Below, one piece after another: positions 1 to 10,808 of a DNA stretch of 64,000 bases (position 1 is the stretch's first letter; every line of letters begins with the position of its first letter). Source of the stretch: Chondrus crispus (taxonomy: Eukaryota; Rhodophyta; Florideophyceae; Gigartinales; Gigartinaceae). Under the pieces are notes generated by a model that did no database searches, was not told the origin of the DNA, and saw only the letters and a program-made list of their open reading frames with translations. The position numbers and the translations under genes were made by a program. The stretch covers positions 62,001 through 126,000 of the forward strand of contig NW_005179037.1 in NCBI RefSeq assembly GCF_000350225.1, written 5' to 3'.

Positions 1-727
1 CAATAATTTGTACTGCATGTGCCGCATCTGAACGGTGGATTGGGCGGCCTTGGTCTGCGTAGGACTGGTTGAATTCAACGACGAAGTCCTCTTCTTGCAG
101 GGAAAGCGGGGTATGCCTGGACGTTGCACGTCCCTGGAGCTTTTCGATAATCCGTGCTCTATTGTGGTACTTGTAATGGAAGGTCGAGCGAGGGAGACCA
201 TTGCCTTTTGGCAGCTTGTGCCTGTGTCATTTCGTTTTTCTCAACAGCTGAAAACACAGCAATCAGAACAATGTTCTGTCTCTTTTGACGATTAAGCTTC
301 TTCGTCATTGTGCGCCAAATTCAATTTGGCGCCAAGTTGGCGCACAATGACGAAGAAACTTAGAATACCTTCTCTCTCCAGGCCAGGACCTAATAACGGA
401 CGGGGATCGTGTTTGGCGTTTGGATCAGAACTGTAATGCGTATCGTTCGCGCGAAATGCATCTGTTTGCATTAAAGTTTTGGGATATTACGTATTCGGTG
501 GCGCTGAATCTGATTCTGTCATTTTATTGGCGATCCGAAAGAAACTTGCCGAGTTATGTGGCATTTGGTGGCCAGAAATGACAGGGTCTCAGCATGGGAA
601 CCTTGACAATACAGTATTTGTTTTTCGAATATATGTTTGATGTTTTAGACAGTTATGCATAAAAATGCCTGCGACAGTTTCACAATATGTGGGAATTTCT
701 CCTGTTCCTGCAGTAACAATAACCTTC
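1..727. other. Flank left of Copia-1, no recognised gene
   Basis: No domain is recognised. A weak 86-codon frame opens at position 35 with a GTG, and its peptide resembles nothing I know. The stretch 590-727 read on the minus strand lies where the missing C-terminal part of the hAT transposase would be expected if Copia-1 had inserted into that gene, but its translation shows no hAT dimerisation motif. The only clear structure is the foldback at 294-361. Confidence 0.5.
294..361. repeat. Foldback (inverted repeat), 25-bp arms
   Basis: Positions 294-318 and 337-361 are reverse complements with a single mismatch, separated by an 18-nt spacer. The arm core TTCTTCGTCATTGTGCGCC is perfect. No target-site duplication is evident. 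It could be a very small MITE or a local inverted duplication of the kind seen in MULE-1. Confidence 0.8.
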
Positions 728-1028
728 TGTGAAAATGATATACGCATATGCCCTACAGCACGCGCAGTTGGCACGTGCCAAGTGAGAACTTGCCTCTTTC
801 TTTTAATGTTACTGGGTTAGAAATGTAGTATATAAGAAAGTCCGAGCAGCTCGTGCTCGATCTTTTCCCCGACGCAGATTTGAACAGACTTGTCGTCAGC
901 ACACCCTTCGCGAACGGCTCTCCGATTGCTGGGATGTTCCGTTGGGTCAGAGGAGTCGGTCGTAGGCCCCTCTTAACATTAATAAACTGTTTAAATTATC
1001 TTCATTATTTTTTGGGACCTTTCCTACA
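728..1028 (+). repeat. Copia-1 5' LTR
   Basis: It begins TGTGAAAATG and ends CCTACA, giving TG...CA ends. It is roughly 90% identical by eye to 7069-7369. A TATA box (TATATAAG, 829-836) sits upstream of the presumed transcription start. CACGTG-like sequence (GGCACGTGCC) lies near its start at about 770. Confidence 0.85.
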
Positions 1029-2234
1029 TTGATCAATGGAAAAATTTCCCTTACGTTTTTATTTCCTCTCTTTTAATTGGCTCAGCGACGACCCGCCGCC
1101 ATCTCCGAGCCTCTCCCTTGCGTGAGCGAAAACCCTTCTTGCGTGACTCAGCTGCCTTCCCCCTTTTTCATTTTTCCACGTTGGTGGCCTCCCCAACGCC
1201 CTCCACCTGCACCATATCGCCGCTGCGCCGCTGCTTTCTGCTGTACCGCGTCGCTTCTCTCCGCTGCGCCCCGTTTGCCGCTGCGCCGCTGCCTCCCGCT
1301 GCCTACCGCCCCGCCCCTGGCTGTTTCCGCTCTCGCTGTCACGCCAATGGCTGCTGCCGCACTCGCCGCCCCGTCGCCGGCCACTGCATCGCCGCCTGCT
1401 GCTGCCGCTTTTGCCGACGGGCCCTTGCTCGCCGCTGCATCGCCGCCTGCCGCCGCTGCCTGCGTTTGCCTCCACTGTGTCGCGGCGCAACTGTCGCCAC
1501 TTCCAACTGCCGCTCTCTTAGCGTACTGCCGCTCTCTGCGCGTAATGTGGACGCTTCTCTCTGCCCGAACTGCAGGCGCTCGCCAGCCATCGCAGTTCCT
1601 TCTACAGGGCCGCCGTCACTCGCAGGCAGTTGTTTGTTTTTGGGGTTTGTACTTTCGGCGGAATTGTTTATTTTGGATCTCAAAGGAAGGGAGTGAAGGT
1701 TTCGGTTGTTGTGGCTGTTTTGACGCTAGGAACGTGGACGAGAGCCCTGTTTTGCCGGAGAGCGGTTGACCCGGGGTATATATCCCGGTGACGCGAGGCT
1801 GGCAACTCGAACCGCGAGGAGACCCTCCCCGGCAGGGAACCCCACCGGTCCTTTGGGGCAGATAACGGTGTCGGTTTTCGGGCCTGGTGTTTCCGGGCGT
1901 GGTGATCCTCAGGGGTGTTGTGCGCTGGGTAGACGAGGACCTCATCTGCTCGACTAGCCATCGCGCAAGTGCCCTGCAAGAAACCAGACACCCATTAAGG
2001 CCTGTGTACTGGCTGGTGTGGACGTTTCGTAAGGACCAAAGCACCTACTCCCTGAACGCAGTAGTAGGCAGATAGCTGAAGTCGTCTCCTGACCCGTACA
2101 GTTTACGGGCGTCAGAGGTCCGACCTTTTCCTCCCGCTGGAGCAGCGGGCGCCAAGGGTCGGACCCTAACAAGAGCGACCAATCACTCGATCGAACAAGT
2201 GCCTCTCTGACCTATTGTTTGTAGCAAAAAGCCA
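1029..2234 (+). other. Copia-1 leader with C-rich low-complexity stretch
   Basis: Between the 5' LTR and gag there is no protein domain. About 1190-1500 is very C-rich (repeated GCCGCTGC-type triplets) and opens long Ala/Pro-rich frames on both strands that I regard as compositional artefacts. From 1770 to 2234 the sequence is more normal and contains a strong stem-loop just ahead of gag. No primer-binding site could be matched with confidence after the LTR. Confidence 0.5.
2117..2165 (+). other. Stem-loop in Copia-1 leader
   Basis: GGTCCGACC (2117-2125) pairs with GGTCGGACC (2157-2165), and an inner stem CCCGCT/AGCGGG (2133-2138/2144-2149) closes a 5-nt loop. The position, about 70 nt before the gag frame, suggests an RNA signal in the genomic transcript, for example packaging or translation control. 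This role is inference. Confidence 0.55.
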
Positions 2235-3604
2235 GTGTCTAAAACACAAGCGGTACAACCCATGCCGCCTTCCAACTCCAATGATGTAGCAGGGCCGTCT
2301 GAGAGCGGAGACCCTTCTAACCCCGCCCCAGAAACATTCGAATACACTTTCATGAAGGGTATGTCGTACAACTCCTTGAGTGAGCTTTCTGGTGCGCAAA
2401 AGGGTTTCATATCGTCCATCCGGTTCATAAAATCGAGTCCAGACCTCACTGGTGTTCATTTAAAACGCACTATTGCGGACATATTCCCCCTAGCCTCACT
2501 TTTCCGCAAAGAATTATGTGATCTGCCAGCTGTTCATATAGAACTTCGAAACTTCCTGGATGGGCGAGGTGGAAATTTGCAACAACGCGCCTCTCACCGG
2601 ATCGTTATGACCTTGGCGCACGGTCTTTACGAGGAAGCCGAAGATACACAAGCGGCGATCGAGATGGCTCGTGAAATCGTCGCCGCTCGTCGTCGACCTC
2701 GATCAACTGCTTCGCGTTCAAGCAGAAGAGAAGAAACCGAGCCCGCTTCTCAGGTGTCACCACCGACCTCTGCAAACTACACCTCAGCAGAAGAAGTGGC
2801 ACAAAGTGTAGCTATGAGGCTTAAAGAAAGGGACAAAAGTTTTCTGGTGACTTAGGGGAATCGTGGATGGAGTACGTCGACGACTATCAACAGCTCTGTC
2901 GAGACTACTCCCTATCTCCCTCCCAAAAACCGCAGTACCTTCACAACCTGCTGCAGGGAGATGCCAAGAAATACTACCTCGACAAGGCGGATGGATACGC
3001 AACCAGCTTCCAACAGGCAATTCAAATACTGGAAAGCGAATACAATTCTGCCGTACGGCAGAGTCGGGTCAAAAATTACTTAAGCTCTCTTTGGGTCACT
3101 TCCTTTGCCTCCCAATGGACCGAAATGTTTGATGCTCTTGCAGAAGTGTACAAGTCAATCATAAACTTTCAAGGCAGGCTCCCAGATCTCATCAAGGTGA
3201 CGCGCATAAGGTGGAGTTCCTGCGGAACGACGTTGTTGGGACACCTTGGTCGAGTGAGCCACTGAGTAGAGTTTCAACGCATCAACTGACATTTCAGCAG
3301 CTTTACGCAGAACTGGAGGCAGCCCTTCAGCTGCACAAGGAAGCCAAGCTGGCCATGCTGCGAGACCGCGCCAACTGGGGCGAAGAACCGTCCCTGAGGA
3401 CGACTCTTCAAGGATTATGTATGCTGGACAAGGCCGGTACTACCACGGTACGGCTGTCCCCCACCTCGGCAAGTCTAGAAAGCCATTCAGACCATCTTCT
3501 GTTCAGCGAGGAATAGGAGAAAACCATGGTAGCACGGGGCAGTTTACCCCCTGTCGATTGCGGGATGCCTCAATTGTGGCGGCAAACACCTTGTTAAGTA
3601 CTGT
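2235..3604 (+). pseudogene. Copia-1 gag remnant
   Basis: The frame opens at 2235 and runs to a stop at 2853-2855, is picked up again from about 2867 (motif YVDDYQQLCRDYSL, then KYYLDKADGY) and in another frame from 3211 (PLSRVSTHQLTFQQLY). It ends with a CCHC-type zinc knuckle of form C-x2-C-x3-H-x4-C encoded at 3566-3604 (CLNCGGKHLVKYC). Gag coats the genomic RNA in the virus-like particle and the knuckle binds nucleic acid. At least two frame changes and one stop separate the pieces, so no full-length Gag can be made from this copy. Confidence 0.7.
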
Positions 3605-3607
3605 ACC

Positions 3608-5227
3608 TTGCCGTTGAACACATCTCGAGCGCTCGCACGAAAGATAGACTATTACTTGAAGAAGGCAAACACGAAGCCCATCGCGGTTCATCATGTTCTA
3701 GCAGACCTATGCCCGCAACTGGATTGCACACGAGCTGATGATCCACAGGAAGTATCCGACTGTAACGACGTAAGCATATTCGAAAACATCCTAAGGCAAG
3801 AGAGCCCTGAACCAGAAGTTGACTCAGAGGATGAGAGCAACCTCCCACATGCCGAGGAGCATCCGAACCATGTCTATGTCACTAGAGAGACTTGCAGCAT
3901 ACCATCTCTTGACTTTTTCCAATGCGCTTGTATCGATTCTGCTGCGCAAAAGTCGGTGATATGAATTGTCCAAGCGAAGGCGTACTGCAGCCTATTTGAC
4001 ATCCCTTTCCAGCCCTCAAACTCCACGCTAAGGAACGGGTTCAGTTTCGGAACCCACAAACATCCAGGCCTTGGGATTTTGGACATCCGAGTTCCAGTTA
4101 CTCCTACCCATTTCCTTCCTCTCTCTGTGGATGTGGTTGATACACACGTACCGTTCCTACTCGGACTTGATAACATGGAAAAGTATAAAATGGTACTCGA
4201 TACGGAATGGTGCGTTCTGGCTCCAAGACTAAAGGAATGGAAATTACCCCTCAAGAAGAAATTGGGGCATCTCTACTACGATTGGGGGCCCGAAGTTCTT
4301 TTCACCGAAACCGAACTAATGAAAGTGCACGGACATTTTCATCATCCAGATTCCGAACGGTTGTACTCCATACTGAGGAGATCTGATCCCTCTAAAACAT
4401 CTCCACAGGTGCTACACAACTTAAGACGTATCAACACGACCTATGACCTCTGCCAAAGACTCGCACATGCCCCACACCGTTTTCGCGTTGCACTTCCGAA
4501 AGAGGATGTAGTCTTCAATAGGACTGTTTGTCTAGACTTAATGTATCTGGACAGCTCCGCTGTTCTCCACGTAGTGGACACGGACACGAATTCTCCGCAG
4601 CTTCCTTTCTACCTGATGAGACTGCTGATGAAACATGGAATGCATTCATGCGCATATGGATGTGCGTGTACATAGGGTTCCCCGACGTAATGGCAACCGA
4701 TCACAGACCGCAGTTTAAGTCCAATCGATGGAAAAACCTCACCAACTTAGTAGTCATACGCCAAAACTTCTCCAGCGTGCAGAGCCATAATGCCCTTGGT
4801 GTTGGGAAGAGATACCACTCATTTTTAAGGAATATCTACCGAAGGGTACGTCAAGAGCATCCGAATCTTGGGCATCCCTTCGCGCTTTCGCTCTTAGTCA
4901 AAGCCATGAATGACACTGCAGGATATAAGGGCTTGGTACCTACTCTTCTGCTTTTTCGGAGCCCTGCCACGAATCCCAGTCACACCTATAGACCTACCAG
5001 CGCAAATGAATCGAATGCGGGCAATGACCCTAGCTAGAAAAGAAATGGCCAAGGCCGGCGCCAAAGAGAGAGTATCAAAGTCATTGCGCATGAAAGTACC
5101 GTCGGCAGCGCAGACCGATGTGGCAATCGCCTCCCAAGTGCTTGTCTACCGTGAACAACCGGACAACAAATGGATAGGGCCACACAGAGTCATTGGCATC
5201 AAGGACAAATGTGTATTTCTAGACTAG
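3608..5227 (+). pseudogene. Copia-1 protease and integrase remnant
   Basis: The protease part (about 3900-4240) has IDSAAQKSVI where a retropepsin has DSG; the Gly is replaced by Ala, and a TGA follows immediately at 3962. Further on, FLLGLDNM resembles the second half of a retropepsin. The integrase part starts with an HHCC-like zinc region (HFHHP then CQR) near 4320-4450, keeps the first acidic region (CLDLMYLD) and TDHRPQF, but has GVGKRYH where I would expect the catalytic Glu of GVGERYH. Pieces lie in different frames (4079-4675, 4528-5037, 4910-5227). Integrase would insert the cDNA; with the Glu-to-Lys change and frameshifts it cannot. Positions 5228-5513 are a linker without a domain. 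Confidence 0.7.
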
Positions 5228-5513
5228 AATGGCAGCAACCATCAATTTTCCATTGACAAAGTGAAGGTCTATAACCCCCCATCTCCATTCATGGTATCCT
5301 TCCTCCGCAAACCGTTTTAGAAACACCAAACATTCTCAATGTTGCACCTCGCGACGAGCAGATTTGGGACACTACGGCGCCACACCTTGATGTACTTGAC
5401 GAGCTACAATCTATTCTCTCTAGGATCCCGGAAACCCCCGGTAACCTCTCTACGGAACAATCACCATCTCAAAGCACTCTCTATTCCACGACGCACAGAA
5501 TACCCAAATACTC

Positions 5514-7073
5514 ATGACAAAAGTCATAGAGGCCACAGATGAAATGGCGAAGTCAGAACCATTTAAGAAAGCGATGAGGGCAGAGGTTACTGGTCTCGAG
5601 ATAGGAGAAACCTGGAATGTTGTGCAGAAGGTATCGCTGCCTCCGAGACCAAACATACTCGGCGGTAGATTTGTCTTGACCCTCAAGATCTTTGGTACTA
5701 CCAACGAGCTTCCAAAAGCTCGGTACGTTGCTCAGGGACATCGGGACTTAGAAAACCAGTTTATGGTGCATAATATTACAACTCTTCGTCAAAGCTCAAC
5801 AAGAATAATTGTATCCGTCGCAGCCATCAAGAACTTCCACCTTTTCTCACACGATGTGACGCAAGCGTATCTACAGAGCGACGAGACACTTACCGGGAAA
5901 GTGTTTTTATCTCCCGAGAAGAAGGATATGGAACACTTTGGAATATCCGAGAGTGAAATACTGGAGCTGCGCAAACCGATCTACATCATGACGGACGCTG
6001 GAGACTTTTGGGGAGTCACAGTAGACAATCATGCGAAAAATGACTTGGGGCTCGTTCCACTTCGCGGAGACCCGTCGTTGTACATAAAGCGAAACGATGA
6101 AGACGTTGACGGATTGCTTGGTATGTGTGTCGACGATGGATGCCTAGCAGGAAATGCCAAAATGCAGGACCTTACGAGATAAACGCTCCACAAATTCGAG
6201 TCCCGACCTCGGGAATGGGACAACTTTCATTTCTTCGGCACACGTATCGTAACTGTCGCACCAGGTCAATACAAAATCACGCAAGAGACTTACATCCATA
6301 AATTGAAGCCCTTACAACTGGATGCCTCATTCGAGCGGTTTCGATCTTACAGGGCTGTATTGGCTTGGGTGGGGTACACAAGACCTGATGCTCTCCGTGC
6401 AATGGACAAGGCAGCGCAAGTGACCCCGAAGACATTTACCTCCGAAAAAATCAAGACTTTCAACAGCACAATCAGGCAACTCAAAGCATCTGCAGGCAGA
6501 TGTCTCTTTTACTCATCCGTAAGCAAGGATAGTCTTCACATCAGAGTATATGCGGATGCCTCATTCGCCGGAAACGACGATCTTTCATCACAATTGGGTT
6601 TCATTATCCGGCTTTGTGACTCTTCTCACCGTGCCCATGTACTTGATTGCTCGAGTAAGAAATCGAAGAGAATTGTGAGATCTGTATTGGGGGGTGAGAT
6701 ATATGCGTTTGCGGAAGGCTTCGATAGGGCCCTTGTCTTACGCCATGACCTCCAAACCATTTTCAGGCGAAATATCTCGCTCCACATGTTTACAGATTCT
6801 CTTCAAATGTTTGACGTGGTCACAAAGGGATCCCATACCACTGAGAAAAGGTTAACGATCGATATAGCGTCAGAGCGTCAGAGCTATAATCGTGAAGAGA
6901 TTTCTCAAGTGGGACTTGTTGCTTCAGAAAACAACATTGCCGATGGTTTAACAAAAGAAAAGCCAAATGATGCTCTGAACAAGCTGCTAGATTCGGGTTT
7001 CGACCTGGACCCGGTCCGGAAATGGATCGTGAGGACCCCGGAAAGATCTCTACCTGGAAAATGCGCAGTGTGA
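5514..7073 (+). pseudogene. Copia-1 reverse transcriptase and RNase H (RVT_2 type)
   Basis: This is one continuous frame interrupted by a single TAA at 6180-6182, most simply read as a Glu codon (GAA) turned to TAA. Recognisable Copia RT blocks in order are NILGGRFVLTLK, KARYVAQGHRD, SHDVTQAYLQSD and GDPSLYIKR. The polymerase motif reads CVDDG instead of YVDD, so the Tyr is Cys. RNase H follows with acidic residues in VYADASFAG, GGEIYAFAEG and FTDSLQMFD. The last residues run up to the 3' LTR. RT copies the element RNA to DNA and RNase H removes the template. The nonsense codon and the CVDD change argue against function. Confidence 0.85.
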
Positions 7074-7369
7074 AAATGATATACGCATATGCCCTACAGC
7101 ACGCGCAATTGGCACGTGCCAGGGGAGAACTTGCCTCATTCTTCTAATGTTACTGGGTTAGAAATGTAGTATATAAGAAAGACCGAGCAGATCGTGCTCC
7201 ATCTTCTCCCTGAGGCAGATTTGAACAGACTTGTCGTCACCACACCCTTCGCGAACGGCTCTCCGATTGGTCGGGGGTTCCGTCAGGTAAGAGGAGTCGG
7301 TCGTAGGCCCCTCTCGACATTAATAAACCGTTTAAATTATCTTCTTTATTTTTTGGGACCTTTCCTACT
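7069..7369 (+). repeat. Copia-1 3' LTR
   Basis: Same start (TGTGAAAATG) as the 5' LTR, with the TATATAAG box conserved near 7171-7178. It ends TTTCCTACT where the 5' copy has TTTCCTACA. The divergence between the two LTRs is much larger than for the Gypsy elements in this window, so Copia-1 is old. Confidence 0.85.
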
Positions 7370-10097
7370 ATTCCATCCTCCAACTGTGTCCCTTCTTTGT
7401 AATTCAAAGAGCGATAAGAGGACATTTCACGTTTCACAATGGCCCTAATTTCCAAATCATTGCTTTCAGAACTCTGTGACTTGCCAAGAAACGGGTTACT
7501 ATCCGTATCCATATCCGTAGTCGATGGATTATCTTCAGAAGCAACCACACTGCAATTGTGATCCTTTTTGTAAATAGTGCACAAAATGTCCGCCAAAACG
7601 TTATCATACGCAGTGATAACCTGCAATCTCTTTTCCGTGTTTATGACCATCAGTAAGCACTTCATGCTCTTATATCGCGGGTCTAGCATTAATGCGAGAA
7701 TCTTGTATGGATTCATATCGTAATCGCATATACCGGGATCACATTGAAATACTTCGGGTAGAAAACTCTTTAGATAAGACACAATTTCGAGGCTCACTGC
7801 ATTTTCCCACTCTAATAATTGCTGCTGAAGATCGTCGAGTTCCATATGACCTGCACCAAGGCAGGCCGTATCAACTGCTTTGTACCTCTCAATCAACTTC
7901 AAGGCTAGAACACTCGCATCAGATATAGCCCAATTCTCAGTTCCTTGATTTAGAACACAGCCCTCCAGAATCGGGTTTAGCACCCGCAACACAAATCGAA
8001 TAACTTCCCATTCAGCATTAGACGGATCGCGGTGACTGTTACCCACGTTTGCATGCGATGAGTAGCAAAAATGAACAGCATCTTTGTACTTATACATTTG
8101 ATTCATCATCATTAGAACGGATCCAAAACTAGTCTTCACATGAGTGTGAAGTTTCACCGGTTGCAGCTTAGCTTTCACACAAGACTCCTTCCAAATGCGA
8201 TTCCCTCTATCGTATTTCTTAGTCCAAGTGATCGCTGACTGTAGTTTTCGCTGAATTTGACCAATGTTCATCAAAGAAAGACCATCTTAGTGGTCAGATT
8301 TCAAGGTCCTTCTGCACGAATTGCTCATAATAGGTGCCCAGCGATTGCTGTGATAAGGGTAACTAATATCAAGATACCGGCACTTGACTAGCCCAACAAG
8401 CGCCGCTATACACGTTGCAAGATTAGACCCACCGTCTGTGACGTAGGCCATTACTTTATCCTTGATCCCATAATCTTCCAAAAGACAGCTTGGCCGCAAT
8501 GTCCACTCCTTTCGTTCCATCCGTTCTCACCAGTTGCAGATGACGAGAGGTCCTTTTCAATTTCTCGTCCAGCCAGTGAGCCAAGACTGAAAAAATGTCC
8601 TGCGCTCCCCTCGACATCCACAGGTCAAACGTAATTGTCACACAACTTGCATACTTGATGTGATTAATAACATAGGTAGTTCTCGTCTCACCAGCAAACT
8701 TTGGCAGTATGCTAGCGGTAAATGTTTTGCCACACGGGAACTTGATACAAGGGTCTAGGTCAGCAACCAAACGCCGAGTCCATGGACATTCAACAGTTGG
8801 CAAAGGCCGAAGAGCTTTTCCAACAAGAAGAGTCAAGTTCTTCATAAATGATACTTGTATATGATTGGAAGCAGGATAGGAAGCTCCTTTAAAGAGTTTC
8901 CGAATATTTTTATTGCCTACATGATTCACAGACTTCTGAATCAACTTAGAACGTCTGAAAGATCTGCTCGAGGAATGAGCGTTTGCAGCACGGAAGGCAA
9001 AAAGTAAATCCTTGTGTTTCGCCATCACATGGTGTCGTGCACTGAGGCCACGTGTGGCAGCCTCAGGCAGAGCAGGCGTGTTCGGGACGCGGGGGAGTGA
9101 GAACGGGAGACCACCCGGTGATAACCTGCACCGGGGTCCGGGCGCGCGTGCACGGTAGGTAGACAAAGTTAGGAACAGACCAACATAGAGCGAGCGAGCG
9201 TAGTAAGGGGAGCGGAGTGACAACGGACGCGCGTAGGGGGGCGGTAGTGTCCTCGGTAGCAGCGCGCGGTAGAAAGGAGTGGAGATTCAAGGGAATAGAT
9301 GGGCTCGCGTGGTGTCGCACAAGGAGTGCAAGGACCGGTGCGAGGCTACTACCGAGAATGCAGAAACATCAGAAAGAACCCAAGGCTTCGTGCCTCTTTA
9401 CTTAGGGTGGGGCGTCGACTATATGGTCGTCCACGCCGTAATAATAATAGCTTAAAATACGGTAATAATACCGGCGTACCAGCTTCTATGCTGTACTGTA
9501 CGCAATACCCCTGGTACCGGGTTATGATACACGAACACGCGTAGTGATCATACACGAATACACGTGGGTGATGAGCGGTCAGTACTTCGACAGAGCTTAC
9601 ACCAGGCCGTGCCTGACGGAGAAATACACGTGTACACGTGGGATATCTCGCGGGTGCCTCGCTATTGAGGGAAGCATGTTAGTGCACTACACATGGTTAA
9701 TTAAACATGACGTTCCATTCTTGCGACGCCAACGCAAACCACAGTTGCAGATGCAGCACTTCAGGTTTAGCTCTATTCCTGTACAAATATTTGCGTCAGG
9801 TGAGACACTCTGAAAAAATGCCCAAGTTTCAGCCTTCTTTTGTCCGAAGCTTTCGTATTTCCAGAAACGGATGTTGTTACACAACATGATGAGCAGATTT
9901 CCTGAGGTTGTCGGGTTGGTGGTCGTCACGGCAATCGAAGGAGTCGATGCGGTATGCATTGAAGTTGTGGGGACTTTGGGAATGAATGGCGTGATCTCAC
10001 TTTCTGATATTTCATGGTCGGTAGCAACAGATATGCGCATGAATCGCCCACCAACTTGAGCGCTATCTGTTCCTTCAGAACTCGTTTGCTTTGACAT
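7370..10097 (-). pseudogene. hAT transposase with BED finger, broken
   Basis: Read from 10097 downwards. Residues 90-136 form a BED zinc finger (CCICNC then a His just before the break). The gene is interrupted by MITE-1 (9034-9689) and continues from 9033 with MAKHKDLL, supplying the second His. Removing MITE-1 plus one 8-bp target duplication restores the frame exactly. Later blocks are typical of hAT: ITFDLWMSRGAQDIFS, VRTDGTKG, AYVTDGGSNLA and ALMLDPRYKSM. There is one frameshift near 8480-8520 and a TAA at 8287-8289. The C-terminal dimerisation domain is cut off at 7370 by the Copia-1 LTR and not found on the other side. The protein would have cut and pasted an 8-bp-duplicating transposon; this copy is dead. 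Confidence 0.8.
9034..9689 (-). mobile_element. MITE-1: 656-bp non-autonomous hAT-like element
   Basis: Flanked by an exact 8-bp duplication CACATGGT (9026-9033 and 9690-9697), the length made by hAT transposases. The ends are imperfect inverted repeats: minus-strand start TAGTGCACTAACATGC against the complement of the other end, GTCGTGCACTGAGG. No coding domain is present. A ~400-bp core is shared with MITE-2 at 24728-25349. The insertion lies within the BED finger of the hAT transposase gene, between the two ligand histidines, and the host frame is restored when the element and one duplication are removed. Confidence 0.85.
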
Positions 10098-10808
10098 ATT
10101 TGACGAGGGTGAAATGTGTTGCTGGTCCTTGGGGTGGTTCCAAGGAAACCCCAGTTACCGTGGAGCGTTTGTATGCCATTGAATGAAAGACCTTTCCACC
10201 AGAAATTGTTTGAAAATAATATAAATTTATAACCGAAAACTAAAAAAATCTGTTTTCATGACGGAGACTGAATTTCTGAAATGCCGCTTGGGCTTCCATC
10301 TCACTGTATGAGAGTTATTATCGTACAACAATTACATTTGGACTATGCCACTTGTTGTCATGGCGAATGGATCGAACTTTGTCCAGCACACGACTTTGGC
10401 TCTCCAATAAGAATTGACAGTATGACAGCACTTACCCAGAAAAGAAGATTTTCCGGGATTTGAACCCGGGACGCGTATCAGTAACATAATTAAATTGTCC
10501 ATTAGACCACTGCGCCGTTTGATGTGGAAGACGATGGAGCGGTTTTTGAACCAAACCCATCTGTAATGATTTTTGAACAAAAGTTTAAGCTATCCGTACT
10601 TCGTGAAACCGCTGTATCCACGGTTTCCCGTTTTCCCAATTGACAAGCTAACCCTTTCCACGGTTGTATGCTGGTTTTTCCATCGAAACCATACTCCAAT
10701 GGAACTGTGGATTTGGCGAAAACCCCATATCCGCAGTTTTTTCTTTCTCATCTGAATGGAAGAACCGTGAACCGTGGGTACGATTTTCACGGCTCTCTGG
10801 TAACCACT
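10098..10808. other. Upstream region of the hAT gene
   Basis: No protein domain. It holds a short inverted repeat (CCTTGGGGTGGTTCCAAGG, about 10128-10146), a tRNA-like sequence at 10447-10520 and four variants of the word TATCCACGGTT between about 10610 and 10820. The last may be subterminal repeats of a transposon end, but no terminus could be placed. Confidence 0.4.
10447..10520 (-). tRNA. tRNA-like sequence (Asn-like?), probably pseudogene or SINE head
   Basis: On the minus strand an A-box-like GGCGCAGTGGTCTAATGG is followed by a perfect T arm: stem CCGGG/CCCGG with loop TTCAAAT (10454-10470). The acceptor stem cannot be paired and the anticodon arm is poor; a GTT triplet could be the anticodon. 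Internal promoter boxes for RNA polymerase III therefore look conserved while the cloverleaf is not, which fits a tRNA pseudogene or a tRNA-derived SINE. Confidence 0.3.

Larger units (their letters stand above)
728..7369 (+). mobile_element. Copia-1: decayed Ty1/Copia LTR retrotransposon
   Basis: Two direct repeats of about 300 bp (728-1028 and 7069-7369) flank remnants of gag, protease, integrase, reverse transcriptase and RNase H in Copia order on the plus strand. The coding region is broken by frameshifts and stops, and several catalytic residues are changed, so the copy is inactive. The right LTR cuts into a hAT transposase gene that reads towards it on the minus strand. No convincing 5-bp target duplication is visible (CCTTC on the left, ATTCC on the right), so flanks may have mutated or rearranged. 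Confidence 0.85.

Noticed and set aside
590..727. Missing C-terminus of the hAT transposase on the far side of Copia-1
   Set aside because: The minus-strand translation shows no hAT dimerisation motif and the LTR flanks do not share a duplication.
1059..1769. Long Ala/Pro/Arg-rich frames on both strands, up to 230 codons
   Set aside because: They overlap one another in several frames of a C-rich low-complexity stretch; no domain, and composition alone explains the open frames.
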